Part shown: positions 16,863 through 25,636 of the stretch, piece by piece
Layout of the letters: each line of letters opens with the position of its first letter
Position numbering within the stretch: the stretch's first letter is position 1
Source of the DNA: Phycisphaerales bacterium
GTDB lineage: Bacteria > Planctomycetota > Phycisphaerae > UBA1845 > UTPLA1
Assembly (NCBI GenBank): GCA_020639075.1
Contig: JACKHI010000001.1
Coordinates: 2,976,001-3,040,000 of the forward strand
Reading direction: 5' to 3'
Length of the DNA stretch: 64,000 nucleotides
The notes under the pieces: model-generated
The model's database searches: none
Seen by the model: the letters and a program-made list of their open reading frames with translations, nothing else
What the model was told of the DNA's origin: nothing
Program-made: the position numbers and the translations under genes

Positions 16863-17921
16863 TTAGTTGCTCGTCGTCGGGTGGTCAGAGTCCCCTTCGG
16901 ATTTCTTCTTCGACTCGGTCCGCTGCGCGTCGCGGGCTGCCTTTGACAGCACGTCGGTCGTTTCCGTTACGTTGACATCAACGGCCATGTTCCCGGCAGG
17001 ACCGCCGGACATCTTCAGCTTCATGCTCGCTTCCCGCTGATTTCGAATCGGCATGCCGCGCTTCAGATCAAAGAGGATCGTCCCGCTCGTTGTGCCCGAG
17101 TCGATCGACGGCGCCGGGCCCGCGGCAGGACCGTTCTTCGACGGAGCGCCCTCGACGGTGCCTTCGTATTCGATCACGGCGACGCGCCGCTGCTTTCCTT
17201 CAAAATCGTACATCTTGATGTCAGCGAGCTTGTAATTCGTTTTCGTGGTCGCGGCGCTACCGAGCCCGGGCATTTCCCTGGTGCTCTCGACCGACCACGT
17301 GTCACCGACGGAAACGGGCTTCTTCGGAATGAACTGGAACCGCGAATCTCCAAACTCGAGTTTCGCGGCTTCATTCGTGTAGGCGGCCTGCATCTGCATC
17401 CACATCATGTTGACGCCCGCGTTCTTCGAGACGGCGTCGCGGATCTTGTCCATGCCGCTGAAGGACTTCACGTCGCCGCCGCGCGACAGTTCCATCGTCA
17501 TCGGCTTGTGCAGCATCGGCTCGAAGATCTTCCGGAGATCCGCGGAATTGGCGCCGTCGTCGCCTTCCGAGTCGTAGGACTGCGATCCCATCATCGGCAT
17601 CGAAAATCGCATCGCCATGCGGTCGTATTCCAGCCCCAGCGTCCCGACATCGTCGGCGACATCCTCGACCGATTCCCGATGACACTTCGTGACGTCGATG
17701 TCGGTATTCATCGATTGACCGCCCATGTTGATTTTCTGGACGATCTTCGATCGCGACTCCACGAAATAAACGCGCCCCTTCTTGAACATAAGCTTGAGGT
17801 TGATGGCTTTGGATTTGTCGAAATCCCCTTCGTCGACTCTGCGGGATCGCGCCCACGCAGGTGAAACAATGCCGATGACAAGAAGCACTGAGAAGATTCT
17901 GAGGGAGATCCTGTGATTCAT
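16863..17921 (-). CDS. Secreted protein, DUF6263-like
   Basis: 352 aa, function unknown. Signal peptide at 1-24 (ends SPAWA). The mature part is beta-rich: KLMFKKGRVYFVESRSKIVQ near the start, then segments such as KKPVSVGDTWSVE and SGTILFDLKRGMPI. This order resembles the planctomycete DUF6263 family as I remember it. The C-terminus is Lys/Glu-rich (ESKKKSEGDSDHP). ATG 17921 was chosen over 17939 because AGGAAGG lies 5 nt upstream of it. It follows tatC on the same strand with a 294-nt gap, so it may be separately transcribed. A signal peptide without twin arginine suggests Sec export. Confidence 0.6.
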   Translation of the reverse strand: MNHRISLRIFSVLLVIGIVSPAWARSRRVDEGDFDKSKAINLKLMFKKGRVYFVESRSKIVQKINMGGQSMNTDIDVTKCHRESVEDVADDVGTLGLEYDRMAMRFSMPMMGSQSYDSEGDDGANSADLRKIFEPMLHKPMTMELSRGGDVKSFSGMDKIRDAVSKNAGVNMMWMQMQAAYTNEAAKLEFGDSRFQFIPKKPVSVGDTWSVESTREMPGLGSAATTKTNYKLADIKMYDFEGKQRRVAVIEYEGTVEGAPSKNGPAAGPAPSIDSGTTSGTILFDLKRGMPIRNQREASMKLKMSGGPAGNMAVDVNVTETTDVLSKAARDAQRTESKKKSEGDSDHPTTSN

Positions 17922-18215
17922 GATTTCCTTCCTGTTCATTGTGTGCGATCGTTGTTGTCGAATGACACACGCACAGTTCGACGGCCCGATTGAATCGCAA
18001 CGCTATCCGGCAGCACGCTGCAATCTGCGTGTATCCTTCACACATTCTGCACGCGAACCGATACCTTTGACAACGTGGGCCCAAAACCGCCCTCACGCCC
18101 GCGTGAGCCTGGGGAATTCGTGCCGGCGGGATGGCTGCAGTCCATCATGCCGAATGAGCACTCAGAAACGCTGAGCAGGCGTTGTCGATTTCGAATGGAC
18201 GATCGAGACAATTGA

Positions 18216-19244
18216 TCAGGCGTCGCCGCCGGGGTCCCCTTGTCGCTCCGTCGTGGTTTCAAAGCGCCGGCCGATGAACAGGCCGATTTCGAATAGAAGA
18301 GCCATCGGGACGGCCAGCATCATCATCGTGCCGACATCGGGCGAGGGCGTGAGCAGCGCTGCGGCGATCGATATGCCGAATATGACGTATTTGCGCGACG
18401 CAGACATCGTGTCTGCCGCAATCAGCCCCACGCGAATCAGGAAGATAACCACAAGCGGAATCTGGAATCCCACGCCGAACGCGAGCGCGAGATTCGTCAC
18501 GAAACCGAGGTACTCCGCGACGCTGAAGAACGGCTGGACAAACTGCTGGTCGGCCGCCTTCATGAGGGGCTGCGTGTAGCGCGTCTTGCCGACCTGCAGA
18601 AACAATCGCTCGCTCTTTGCATTGAACCAGATGTCGCCGTCGTGCGGCGCGGAAGGGTCGTCATTGACGATCGGAATCCGCATTTCATCGGCGGGCTCTG
18701 TCGTCGGCTGAACGGCGGCGGGCGCTTCGCGCAGGAAGTGATAGAGTGGATTGTCGTCGGTCGGCAACGGGAACCACGTGGAGACGCCGATCAGAAAGTT
18801 CAGCAGGGGTGACAGCGCGAAGACGACCATAAACGATGCGCCGAGCATGAAGAGACCAATCGACGCCGGCGCGAATAGCTGGACCATCTTGCGTTCGTGG
18901 GGGTATAGGCCCGTCGCGACGAAGGCCCACATCTGATAGAGGATCCAGGGCGCCCCTAAGACGAGGCCGAATTTCATGGAGATCTTGAAGTACTCCATGA
19001 AGGACTCGCCCGGGCTGAGCTGAACCATCTGCGGGTTGAAGTTCAGCCGCTCCATCGTCACTTTGTATGGGGCGGACAGATAGGCGTTGATCGTGTCGCC
19101 GAAATAGAAACACAGCGTCGTCGTCACGGCGAGACCGACGATGGCGAGAATGACGCGCCGACGCAGTTCCTCCAGATGATCGCCGAACGACATGCGCGAC
19201 GCGTCGATCGGGTCGATTTCGGCCTGGCTGCTGTTTTTCGCCAT
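18216..19244 (-). CDS. tatC: Twin-arginine translocase subunit TatC
   Basis: 342 aa. The receptor subunit of the Tat system for folded proteins. The N-terminal MSFGDHLEELRRRVI matches the conserved cytoplasmic start, followed by YFKISMKFGLVLGAPWILYQMWAFVATGLYPHER-type segments (TM2/loop) and six predicted helices. About 80 extra residues (roughly 158-240, Pro/Asp-rich, no helix) sit in the periplasmic loop between TM3 and TM4, where E. coli TatC (258 aa) has a short loop. ATG 19244 was chosen; the frame runs to 19286. No tatA or tatB is adjacent. Confidence 0.93.
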   Translation of the reverse strand: MAKNSSQAEIDPIDASRMSFGDHLEELRRRVILAIVGLAVTTTLCFYFGDTINAYLSAPYKVTMERLNFNPQMVQLSPGESFMEYFKISMKFGLVLGAPWILYQMWAFVATGLYPHERKMVQLFAPASIGLFMLGASFMVVFALSPLLNFLIGVSTWFPLPTDDNPLYHFLREAPAAVQPTTEPADEMRIPIVNDDPSAPHDGDIWFNAKSERLFLQVGKTRYTQPLMKAADQQFVQPFFSVAEYLGFVTNLALAFGVGFQIPLVVIFLIRVGLIAADTMSASRKYVIFGISIAAALLTPSPDVGTMMMLAVPMALLFEIGLFIGRRFETTTERQGDPGGDA

Positions 19245-19586
19245 TCGGTTCGTCCGTCCGCTGTCGTCCGTGATTCGAGACGGCAAACCGCCGCCGCGCT
19301 GCCGTCGGATTTCGGGAAAGGGCGGAGTCCGCCCGGCCTATTACTTCGGCAATCCCGCTGGCTCGGTGCCGCCTTCAATTCAGACAGCTCGCCGCTGTAT
19401 TGGCCGTCCGAGAATAGCGCCGCCGCGCGAGTGGAGCAAGCGAACATTGCATTGGCGACCGTCCGCCCCCGTTCGTGGAAGGACCAGACAGAACCCGCGA
19501 TCAAGCACTTCGCATTCGAGGCGAACTCCAGCGAGGCGAATACCTTGACGCATTGTGGGAAGCGGCCGATGATATTCGGTCTTGTC
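19245..19586. other. Gap between tatC and tRNA-Thr
   Basis: 342 bp with no credible gene. The only signal I can name is the possible tRNA promoter at its right end. Confidence 0.5.
19545..19575 (+). promoter_or_regulatory. Possible promoter of tRNA-Thr
   Basis: TTGACG (19545-19550) is followed by TGATAT (19570-19575, 19-bp spacer) or GATGAT (17-bp spacer). The predicted start, near 19582, is just before the tRNA. The -35 box is good and the -10 box weak. Confidence 0.4.
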
Positions 19587-19658
19587 GCCGACGTAGCTCA
19601 GCGGTAGAGCACAGCTTTCGTAAAGCTGGGGTCGTGGGTTCGAATCCCACCGTCGGCT
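19587..19658 (+). tRNA. tRNA-Thr (anticodon CGT)
   Basis: A 72-nt cloverleaf: acceptor GCCGACG pairs with CGTCGGC, D stem GCTC/GAGC, anticodon stem CAGCT/AGCTG with loop TTCGTAA (anticodon CGT), T arm GTGGG-TTCGAAT-CCCAC, discriminator T. The 3' CCA is not encoded. It reads ACG threonine codons. Confidence 0.97.
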
Positions 19659-19841
19659 GTCCTGGCCTTCCTGGCGAGTGCCATTCGAGCATTTGCCGAA
19701 AACGGCTCGGTCATTGCGCCCCCATTTTCAAGTCAATCACAACTTGTTTAGACGCAATGCGTTACGCCCGACCGGCAACGTGATGTCGTCGCCCACAGGA
19801 AGATTGCCATCCTGGAGGATGCGTTCCTTCCGATCTAGGGA

Positions 19842-20957
19842 TCAAGGGAATTCCGTGCCTTCGAACGCGCCATGATGGGCGTGAAATTCGCTTTGGGCTT
19901 GCTGATCGAGGGCAGACAGCAGTGGACCGATTTCGACGATTTCACGATTGAACTCGTCGATGTGCCGCTGGGTGATTCGTTCCGGCGGGATCGGCAGGAG
20001 TTTCGACCAGCGGCTCGGCGGAACGATCGCGACGCTTGTGCGTAGCGTCTTCAGTTTGCCGGCGCCGCGCTGGTAGCCTTCCCAGGAGCGGCCGATGATT
20101 TCGCGTTTCCAATACCACGTCAGCCTGCCGCGGCGCCCCGTACAGTATTGAGGATTCCAGTCCTGCGGACCGGCAAGCGCCGGCAGCAACACGTTGCGTG
20201 ACACTTCGGCGTGTCCGACTTCGTGATCGATCCGGCTCTGCGTCGTCACATCCCGCCGCGACTTGTCTGGAATCGTCTGCATATCATCGCGGACAACGAC
20301 GGACTGATCGAGGCTCCAGATGACAGGCGTCAGGAGCGTCGCCTCGATTCGGGTTCCACGACCGCCTTTGAAACTTGCCGGCGGTTGGCCATCGGGGCCG
20401 TCGGGCGGGACTTTGTGCAGCGTGTACAGGATCCGCGCATAGTCGTTGGAGACAAATTCATGGAAGTGAATGCCGACGACATCGTTGAAGTCCGCAGTGA
20501 GTCTCTTGCGCCAGACGATTTCCGGCATCCTGATTGTCGGCAATGTCAGGTCTTCCGGCGTCTGGTTGCCGGTCGCACCGGACGGACTGAGGCGGATCGC
20601 CAGCCTGGCCACGACATTCGGATCCGTCACCGACGGCAGTCCGCTGTTGGCGTCGCCCAGGATCCAGCCGTCGGGATTCTCGACGGAGGGCGTCACTTGG
20701 AGTTCCCAGGGTACGCCTGACTGCGGATCGTAGTTTTTGACGGCGGCATACTGCCAGCCATCCAGCGTCAGGCGATTGGAGGTCGCTCTTTCTCTCCCAT
20801 CGTCCTTGGGCGGCCAGATCGTAATGTCCTTCCGCCCCGGGCGTGTGGGCAGGCGCGTGGGGTCACTTGCCGATGCGATCGGTGCGGCAGTCGATTCGAT
20901 CAAGAGAAATAGACCGGCCACGAGGCCGGCGATGACGCGACATGAGGATTGCTGCAT
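19842..20957 (-). CDS. Secreted protein with HEVGH putative zinc-peptidase motif
   Basis: 371 aa. Signal peptide (about 1-31, hydrophobic core AGLVAGLFLL). Around residue 245 it carries DHEVGHAEVS, an HExxH zinc-binding motif in a helix-like context, preceded by RRDVTTQSRI. This suggests a secreted metallopeptidase, perhaps distantly like the DUF922 group, but I cannot name a third ligand. The rest is not recognised. ATG 20957 was chosen for the signal peptide and GGGA upstream; the frame is open to 21068. It diverges from the ECF sigma gene across a 167-bp gap. Confidence 0.5.
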   Translation of the reverse strand: MQQSSCRVIAGLVAGLFLLIESTAAPIASASDPTRLPTRPGRKDITIWPPKDDGRERATSNRLTLDGWQYAAVKNYDPQSGVPWELQVTPSVENPDGWILGDANSGLPSVTDPNVVARLAIRLSPSGATGNQTPEDLTLPTIRMPEIVWRKRLTADFNDVVGIHFHEFVSNDYARILYTLHKVPPDGPDGQPPASFKGGRGTRIEATLLTPVIWSLDQSVVVRDDMQTIPDKSRRDVTTQSRIDHEVGHAEVSRNVLLPALAGPQDWNPQYCTGRRGRLTWYWKREIIGRSWEGYQRGAGKLKTLRTSVAIVPPSRWSKLLPIPPERITQRHIDEFNREIVEIGPLLSALDQQAQSEFHAHHGAFEGTEFP

Positions 20958-21124
20958 AAGTCGTCCCGCTTGCGGATGGAGCGAGCGTCGTCCCAACCCC
21001 AGCTTGCATATTGTATCGCGAAACGACGGACGAAACCAGAAATCCCGATGCCGACGGCAATTGCACATCGTTCGGCACCCAGGGCGCCCTATTGGCGGCC
21101 GATTCCGGTAGATAGAATCCGGGC

Positions 21125-21964
21125 ATGCGGGATCCTACCTCCGATGACGACGGCCCGGCTCACGGCGCTGCCGCTGCAGCACTCCAGCGACTCGTCGACG
21201 AATATGGCGGCCTGTTGTTCAACCTCGCATTCCGCTTTTGCGGCAGGCGCGAGGAAGCCGAGGACCTCGTTCAGGAGGTTTTTCTCCAGGCCTTTCGCGC
21301 ATGGGATACGTTCCGCGGCGACGCCAACGAAAAAACGTGGTTGTTCAAGATCGCCGCGCGTTCGTGTCAGCGTCTGCATCGCAAGCGCGCCGGCGAGCCT
21401 GCCGACATCGAGTCGTTGGACGACCTGCTGCCTTTCGGGCAACCGCTTATCGCCACGATTCCGTCCGAATTGGACGACGCGTCTCAACTCCAGATTCGAA
21501 AAGAAGCGGGAGAACGGGTCGAACGTGAGATTGCTGCGCTGCCGGAGGATTTTCGCGTTCCGCTGCTACTCAAGGAGATCGTCGGACTCAGTGTCTCCGA
21601 GATAGCGCAGATCCTCGGAATGGAGGAGGCGACAGTCCGGAGCCGTGTGCATCGCGCCCGGCTGAAGCTCCGTTCGGCAATCGACGGCGTCATACCGCGA
21701 AGTGCGGGCGTCGCCCCGCCGCCCGCGTATTCCGAACAAACGTGCCTGGATCTGCTCAATGCAAAACAGGAAGCGCTCGATCGCGGTCTGGCCTTTGAGA
21801 GCAAAGTGATCTGCGAGCGCTGCAAGTCGGTCTTTGCCTCGCTGGACCTCACGCAGCAAGTGTGCAGCGATTTGGCCAGCGGCATATTGCCGACGGGCCT
21901 GCGGGAGCGATTGCATGCACGGCTTCGCGCCGGATCGGCGTCGGACGCACTAGAATCGCAGTGA
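21125..21964 (+). CDS. ECF sigma factor with Cys-rich C-terminal extension
   Basis: 279 aa. Sigma region 2 (about 20-88: LVDEYGGLLFNLAFRF, EEAEDLVQEVFLQAFRAW, KTWLFKIAARSC) and region 4 (about 132-188: EIAALPEDFRVPLLLKEI and an HTH with GLSVSEIAQILGMEEATVRS) make it an extracytoplasmic-function sigma factor. A roughly 90-residue tail follows with C207, C230, C233 and C247; ICERCKSVFASL looks like the second half of a zinc-binding anti-sigma motif. No separate anti-sigma gene is adjacent. It lies upstream of, and on the same strand as, the sulfide-oxidation genes, so it may control them (inference). Confidence 0.88.
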   Translation: MRDPTSDDDGPAHGAAAAALQRLVDEYGGLLFNLAFRFCGRREEAEDLVQEVFLQAFRAWDTFRGDANEKTWLFKIAARSCQRLHRKRAGEPADIESLDDLLPFGQPLIATIPSELDDASQLQIRKEAGERVEREIAALPEDFRVPLLLKEIVGLSVSEIAQILGMEEATVRSRVHRARLKLRSAIDGVIPRSAGVAPPPAYSEQTCLDLLNAKQEALDRGLAFESKVICERCKSVFASLDLTQQVCSDLASGILPTGLRERLHARLRAGSASDALESQ

Positions 21965-22351
21965 GGGGCACGCCGCGCATCGGGATCGGGTTCATGCGAT
22001 GGCGCATCGGGATGCACGAATCTCACTCAAGGCATTGAGGCTGGCAGATTTCGAAATGCGGATTCTACGCGGAGTTTCGTGCCGGCTGACGACCGATTTT
22101 CGTTTGAGTCGCCGAAACACCCTCGCCCAGACTATCAGGCGACGCTTCCGGTCTCGGGCCTCCGGGAACCCCCGAATCGGGGATTTGCGGACGATGTGGG
22201 GGCGATTCTGACTGTCCTGCACGCCGGGCGGATGGGGAATCGAAAAAAAAGCGACTTGCCGGGAGCGCCGCTCCGCCGTCGTGTCTCTAAACCGATAGGG
22301 CTGCTGCGCTGCGGGCGAGGGCCGAGTCAATGACGATGAAGGAGTGAAGCC
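21965..22351. other. Gap between ECF sigma and sulfide genes
   Basis: 387 bp with no credible gene. It includes an inverted stretch GGAACCCCCGAATCGGGG near 22167-22185 that could be a hairpin, or whose GGAAC could be an ECF-type -35 element. A good ribosome site (AAGGAG) precedes the next gene. No clear sigma-70 promoter was seen. Confidence 0.4.
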
Positions 22352-23788
22352 ATGTTCATGCGGATGATCTACGACGAGAAGCTCGCCCAGGCGGCCTATC
22401 TGATTGGCTGTCAGCGGACCGGTGAGGCGATCGTCATCGATCCCGAACGAGATATCGATCGATACATCGATCTGGCCGCCGAAAACGGTCTGAAGATTGT
22501 CGCGACGGCGGAAACGCACATTCACGCCGACTTCGTTTCCGGTTCGCGGGAACTCGCCGAAAGGATCGGTGCAAAGGTCTACGTTTCCGATGAAGGCGAC
22601 GCCGACTGGAAATATGAGTGGCTCGACAAGAAGTTGAGCGGCGGCTCATACGAGCATCAGCTCCTCAAGGACGACAGCACGTTTCGGATCGGTAACATCG
22701 GATTCAGAGCGATCCACACACCGGGACACACGCCCGAACACATCGCATTCCTCGTGACGGATCACGGCGCCGGCGCAAACGCCCCTGTCGGGATGGCGAC
22801 AGGCGACTTCGTATTCGTCGGCGATCTGGGACGACCCGACTTGCTGGAAACGGCCGCGGGACAGGCCGGTGCGATGGAGCCCTCGGCACGTCGGCTCTTC
22901 AAGACGCTGAAAACGCTGAACGATATTCCCGACTTCGTGCAAGTGTGGCCCGCCCACGGCGCCGGCAGCGCGTGCGGCAAGGCGCTCGGCGCCGTGCCGA
23001 CGAGCACGATCGGTTATGAGAAGCGCTTTAACCCGGCGATCAACGCCGCCACGACAGAGCAGCGATTCGTCGACTTCATCCTGTCGGGTCAGCCGGAACC
23101 GCCGCTCTACTTCGCCAACATGAAGCGCGACAACAAGATTGGTCCGCGCGTGCTCGGCACGCTGCCGATTCCGTCGCGAATCGGCATCGCAGACTTGCGC
23201 GGGCTCGACGGCAGGAAAGTCGTCATCGTCGACACGCGTTCATGGGATGCGTTTCGCGCGGGGCACATCCCGGGCTCATTATCGTTCCCGCTGACGAAAT
23301 CGTTCAACACGGACGCGGGCTCGATGATCCGGGATACCGACGTGATTTACCTGATCATCGAGGAACCGAATCTCGAGGAAGCCGTACGCGATTTGATCCG
23401 CGTGGGACTCGACGACATTCGGGGCTGGGCCGCACCGGCGGACATCCGACAGTACGCCGACAGCTCGCACGCACTCGCGACGATCGATGAAATCAGCGTT
23501 GAAGAGGCGATCGGCCTCGTGGAGAGCCGTGAGGTCCAGGTGCTCGATGTTCGCCGTGCGACGGAATTCGCAGGCGGTCATCTGCCGCACGCGATCAACA
23601 TTGCCCACACGCGGCTCGCCGCGCGAATGGACGAAGTGCCGCGGACCGGCAGGCTGCTCGTGAATTGCCGCAGCGGCGCGCGATCCGCACGTGCGGCGGC
23701 CTATCTGAAGCGTGAGGGATTCGACGTCGTCAACCTGACGGGCGGAATGATGGCGTGGGAAAAGACCGCCGCCATCGTAGAGCATTGA
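22352..23788 (+). CDS. Persulfide dioxygenase-rhodanese fusion (CstB-like)
   Basis: 478 aa. An N-terminal metallo-beta-lactamase fold of the ETHE1 persulfide-dioxygenase type: THIHADF (H56/H58/D60), TPGHTPEH (about 123-130), VGDLGRPDL (about 157) and VWPAHGAGSACG (about 198). Then two rhodanese domains: the first (about 275-370) lacks a catalytic Cys (VIYLIIEEPN in its place) and the second (about 380-475) has the active loop CRSGARS (C439). Such fusions oxidise glutathione- or low-molecular-weight persulfide to sulfite or move the sulfane sulfur. It is first in a five-gene run with TauE, DUF1641 and SQR, which fits sulfide detoxification. AAGGAG precedes the ATG. Confidence 0.88.
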   Translation: MFMRMIYDEKLAQAAYLIGCQRTGEAIVIDPERDIDRYIDLAAENGLKIVATAETHIHADFVSGSRELAERIGAKVYVSDEGDADWKYEWLDKKLSGGSYEHQLLKDDSTFRIGNIGFRAIHTPGHTPEHIAFLVTDHGAGANAPVGMATGDFVFVGDLGRPDLLETAAGQAGAMEPSARRLFKTLKTLNDIPDFVQVWPAHGAGSACGKALGAVPTSTIGYEKRFNPAINAATTEQRFVDFILSGQPEPPLYFANMKRDNKIGPRVLGTLPIPSRIGIADLRGLDGRKVVIVDTRSWDAFRAGHIPGSLSFPLTKSFNTDAGSMIRDTDVIYLIIEEPNLEEAVRDLIRVGLDDIRGWAAPADIRQYADSSHALATIDEISVEEAIGLVESREVQVLDVRRATEFAGGHLPHAINIAHTRLAARMDEVPRTGRLLVNCRSGARSARAAAYLKREGFDVVNLTGGMMAWEKTAAIVEH

Positions 23789-23843
23789 CGCTTGCGAGTA
23801 GATGCCGATGCAGCGCAGACGAACCACGGAAGCGGGTTGACAG

Positions 23844-24728
23844 ATGATCTATGCCATCCTCGGCGCCCTCGTGGTGGGTCTCTCGCTCGGCATATTCGGT
23901 TCCGGCGGATCGATCCTGACGGTACCGGTGCTGATCTACCTGTTGCACCATCAGGACAAAGTCGCGATCGCGGAATCACTGGGTATTGTCGGCGCAATCG
24001 CGCTTGTCAGCGCGATCCCATATGCGATTTCCAGGCTGACGGATTGGCGAACGGCGATTCTGTTCGCCGTGCCGGGGATGGCCGGCACATACCTGGGGGC
24101 ATGGATCGCCTCGTACGTCGCAGGATACGTTCAGCTGTTCGTCTTCGCGGGCGTGATGTTGTACGCGGCTGTACGCATGTGGAAGCGATCCGGCGCTGGG
24201 ACGAAGGAAGCGGACGATCAAAAGCCAGTTCGTCGGGCGTCCCTGATGATCGGGATGCAGGGATTGTGCGTCGGCGTCCTCACGGGTTTCGTCGGCGTCG
24301 GCGGTGGATTCCTGATCGTGCCGGCGCTCGTTCTGCTCGGGGGATTATCGATGCGTCGAGCTGTCGCGACGAGCCTCGTGATTATCGCGTTAAATTCATC
24401 CTCAGGGTTCTGGAAGTACCTGCACGTGCTCGACGAAATCCAGATGAGCGTCGATTGGCATACAATCGGCTTGTTTATTGTCATCGGCGCCGTCGGCAGT
24501 CTCGTTGGCAAGGCGATGAACGATCGCATCAACCAGGCCGCGCTCCAGCGCGGATTCGCGATTTTTCTCGTGTTGATGGCTGCATTCATCCTGGCGAAGG
24601 AGTCTGTGAAATTAGTTAGCCCCCGCGCGGCGACCGCCGCATTGTCCGCGCAAGTGAATGCCGGTACGGACGGCGTGAACGGGACACGCACGCAAGAAAA
24701 GTCGCTTTTTGACGTCGCCGCGACGTGA
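23844..24728 (+). CDS. TauE/SafE-family anion (sulfite) exporter
   Basis: 294 aa, about eight membrane helices. The N-terminal LGALVVGLSLGIFGSGGSIL and the internal repeat GFVGVGGGFLIVPALVLLGG are the paired glycine-rich motifs of the TauE/SafE (DUF81) family, which exports sulfite, sulfoacetate or similar anions. A short linker in the middle (KEADDQKP) separates the two halves. GGAAGCGG precedes ATG 23844. Its place between a persulfide dioxygenase and SQR suggests it removes sulfite made by the former. Confidence 0.9.
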   Translation: MIYAILGALVVGLSLGIFGSGGSILTVPVLIYLLHHQDKVAIAESLGIVGAIALVSAIPYAISRLTDWRTAILFAVPGMAGTYLGAWIASYVAGYVQLFVFAGVMLYAAVRMWKRSGAGTKEADDQKPVRRASLMIGMQGLCVGVLTGFVGVGGGFLIVPALVLLGGLSMRRAVATSLVIIALNSSSGFWKYLHVLDEIQMSVDWHTIGLFIVIGAVGSLVGKAMNDRINQAALQRGFAIFLVLMAAFILAKESVKLVSPRAATAALSAQVNAGTDGVNGTRTQEKSLFDVAAT

Positions 24729-24823
24729 GCGCTGGAGTTGAACGGCTTCGTGGTTACGATTCAGCCTTGCGCCAAAACCCAGGCGTCTTGAAAACGAAGT
24801 CGCAATCGAGGACGGAGTGAACA

Positions 24824-25636
24824 ATGGCAACGACGACTGAAGCCACGGACCTAAAGCGTATCGCGGCCGAGATCGCCTCCGACACGACACCCGTCGGCAT
24901 CGATCTGAACAAGGCCCTGGTGCTGATGCTCTGCAAGCTCGAGTCCATCGAGAGCCGGCTCGATCGGCTCGAGGCCGAGCGAAACGAATCTCACGCACTG
25001 CCGGCGGACCTCGCAACCACGCTCAAGAACACACTCGCCGCTACGACGGACACGATCGATGACACGATCGCGCGGCTTTCCGCGCGCGGCGTCGACGTCG
25101 ACGCACGACTTCGCGCGTCGCTGTCGCTGATCGAGGAGCTCACGAACGAAAATGTGCTGGCAAGTCTGCAGCGGATTGTGGCGAGAATCGAATCGCTCGA
25201 GAAACTGACGGAACTCGCTTCGCATGGCGCTGATGCAGTGGCGACAGTCACGGACATTCTCGACGACGAGATTGCCCGAGCAGGCGCCGAAGGAATCCAA
25301 GTCGATGCGGCTTTGCGGAACGGGCTGACGGCCCTGCTTTATCTTGGTCAGCGCGTGTCGACCAACGAACTGGAGGCGCTTGGTACGCTCCTGCGATCCG
25401 ACGTGCTGCATCCCAGCGCCGTCGATATCGTCGGCCGGCTCGGGTGCGCCCTCGTGGCGGCGGCGGACGCGCCGGCAGGCTCCGTCGGTCCCATCAAGGC
25501 CATCTCCAAACTCGGCGACGACGACGCCCGGCGAAGCACGGCATTTGTTCTTGAATTCGCGCGCCGCTTTGGCGCAACGCTCCGCGGACGCGGAAACAGC
25601 AGCACGACATCCACCCACGGGAGACGGGAATCATGA
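24824..25636 (+). CDS. DUF1641-like helical protein linked to SQR
   Basis: 270 aa, soluble and nearly all helical, with repeated segments such as LNKALVLMLCKLESIESRL, LRASLSLIEELTNENVL and ELTELAS-like amphipathic stretches. DUF1641 proteins are typically encoded next to sulfide:quinone oxidoreductase, and the pattern and position here match. The function is unknown; a role in membrane or SQR association is a guess. GGAG precedes ATG 24824. The stop (TGA 25634-25636) overlaps the SQR start as ATGA, so the two are very likely translated together. Confidence 0.7.
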   Translation: MATTTEATDLKRIAAEIASDTTPVGIDLNKALVLMLCKLESIESRLDRLEAERNESHALPADLATTLKNTLAATTDTIDDTIARLSARGVDVDARLRASLSLIEELTNENVLASLQRIVARIESLEKLTELASHGADAVATVTDILDDEIARAGAEGIQVDAALRNGLTALLYLGQRVSTNELEALGTLLRSDVLHPSAVDIVGRLGCALVAAADAPAGSVGPIKAISKLGDDDARRSTAFVLEFARRFGATLRGRGNSSTTSTHGRRES

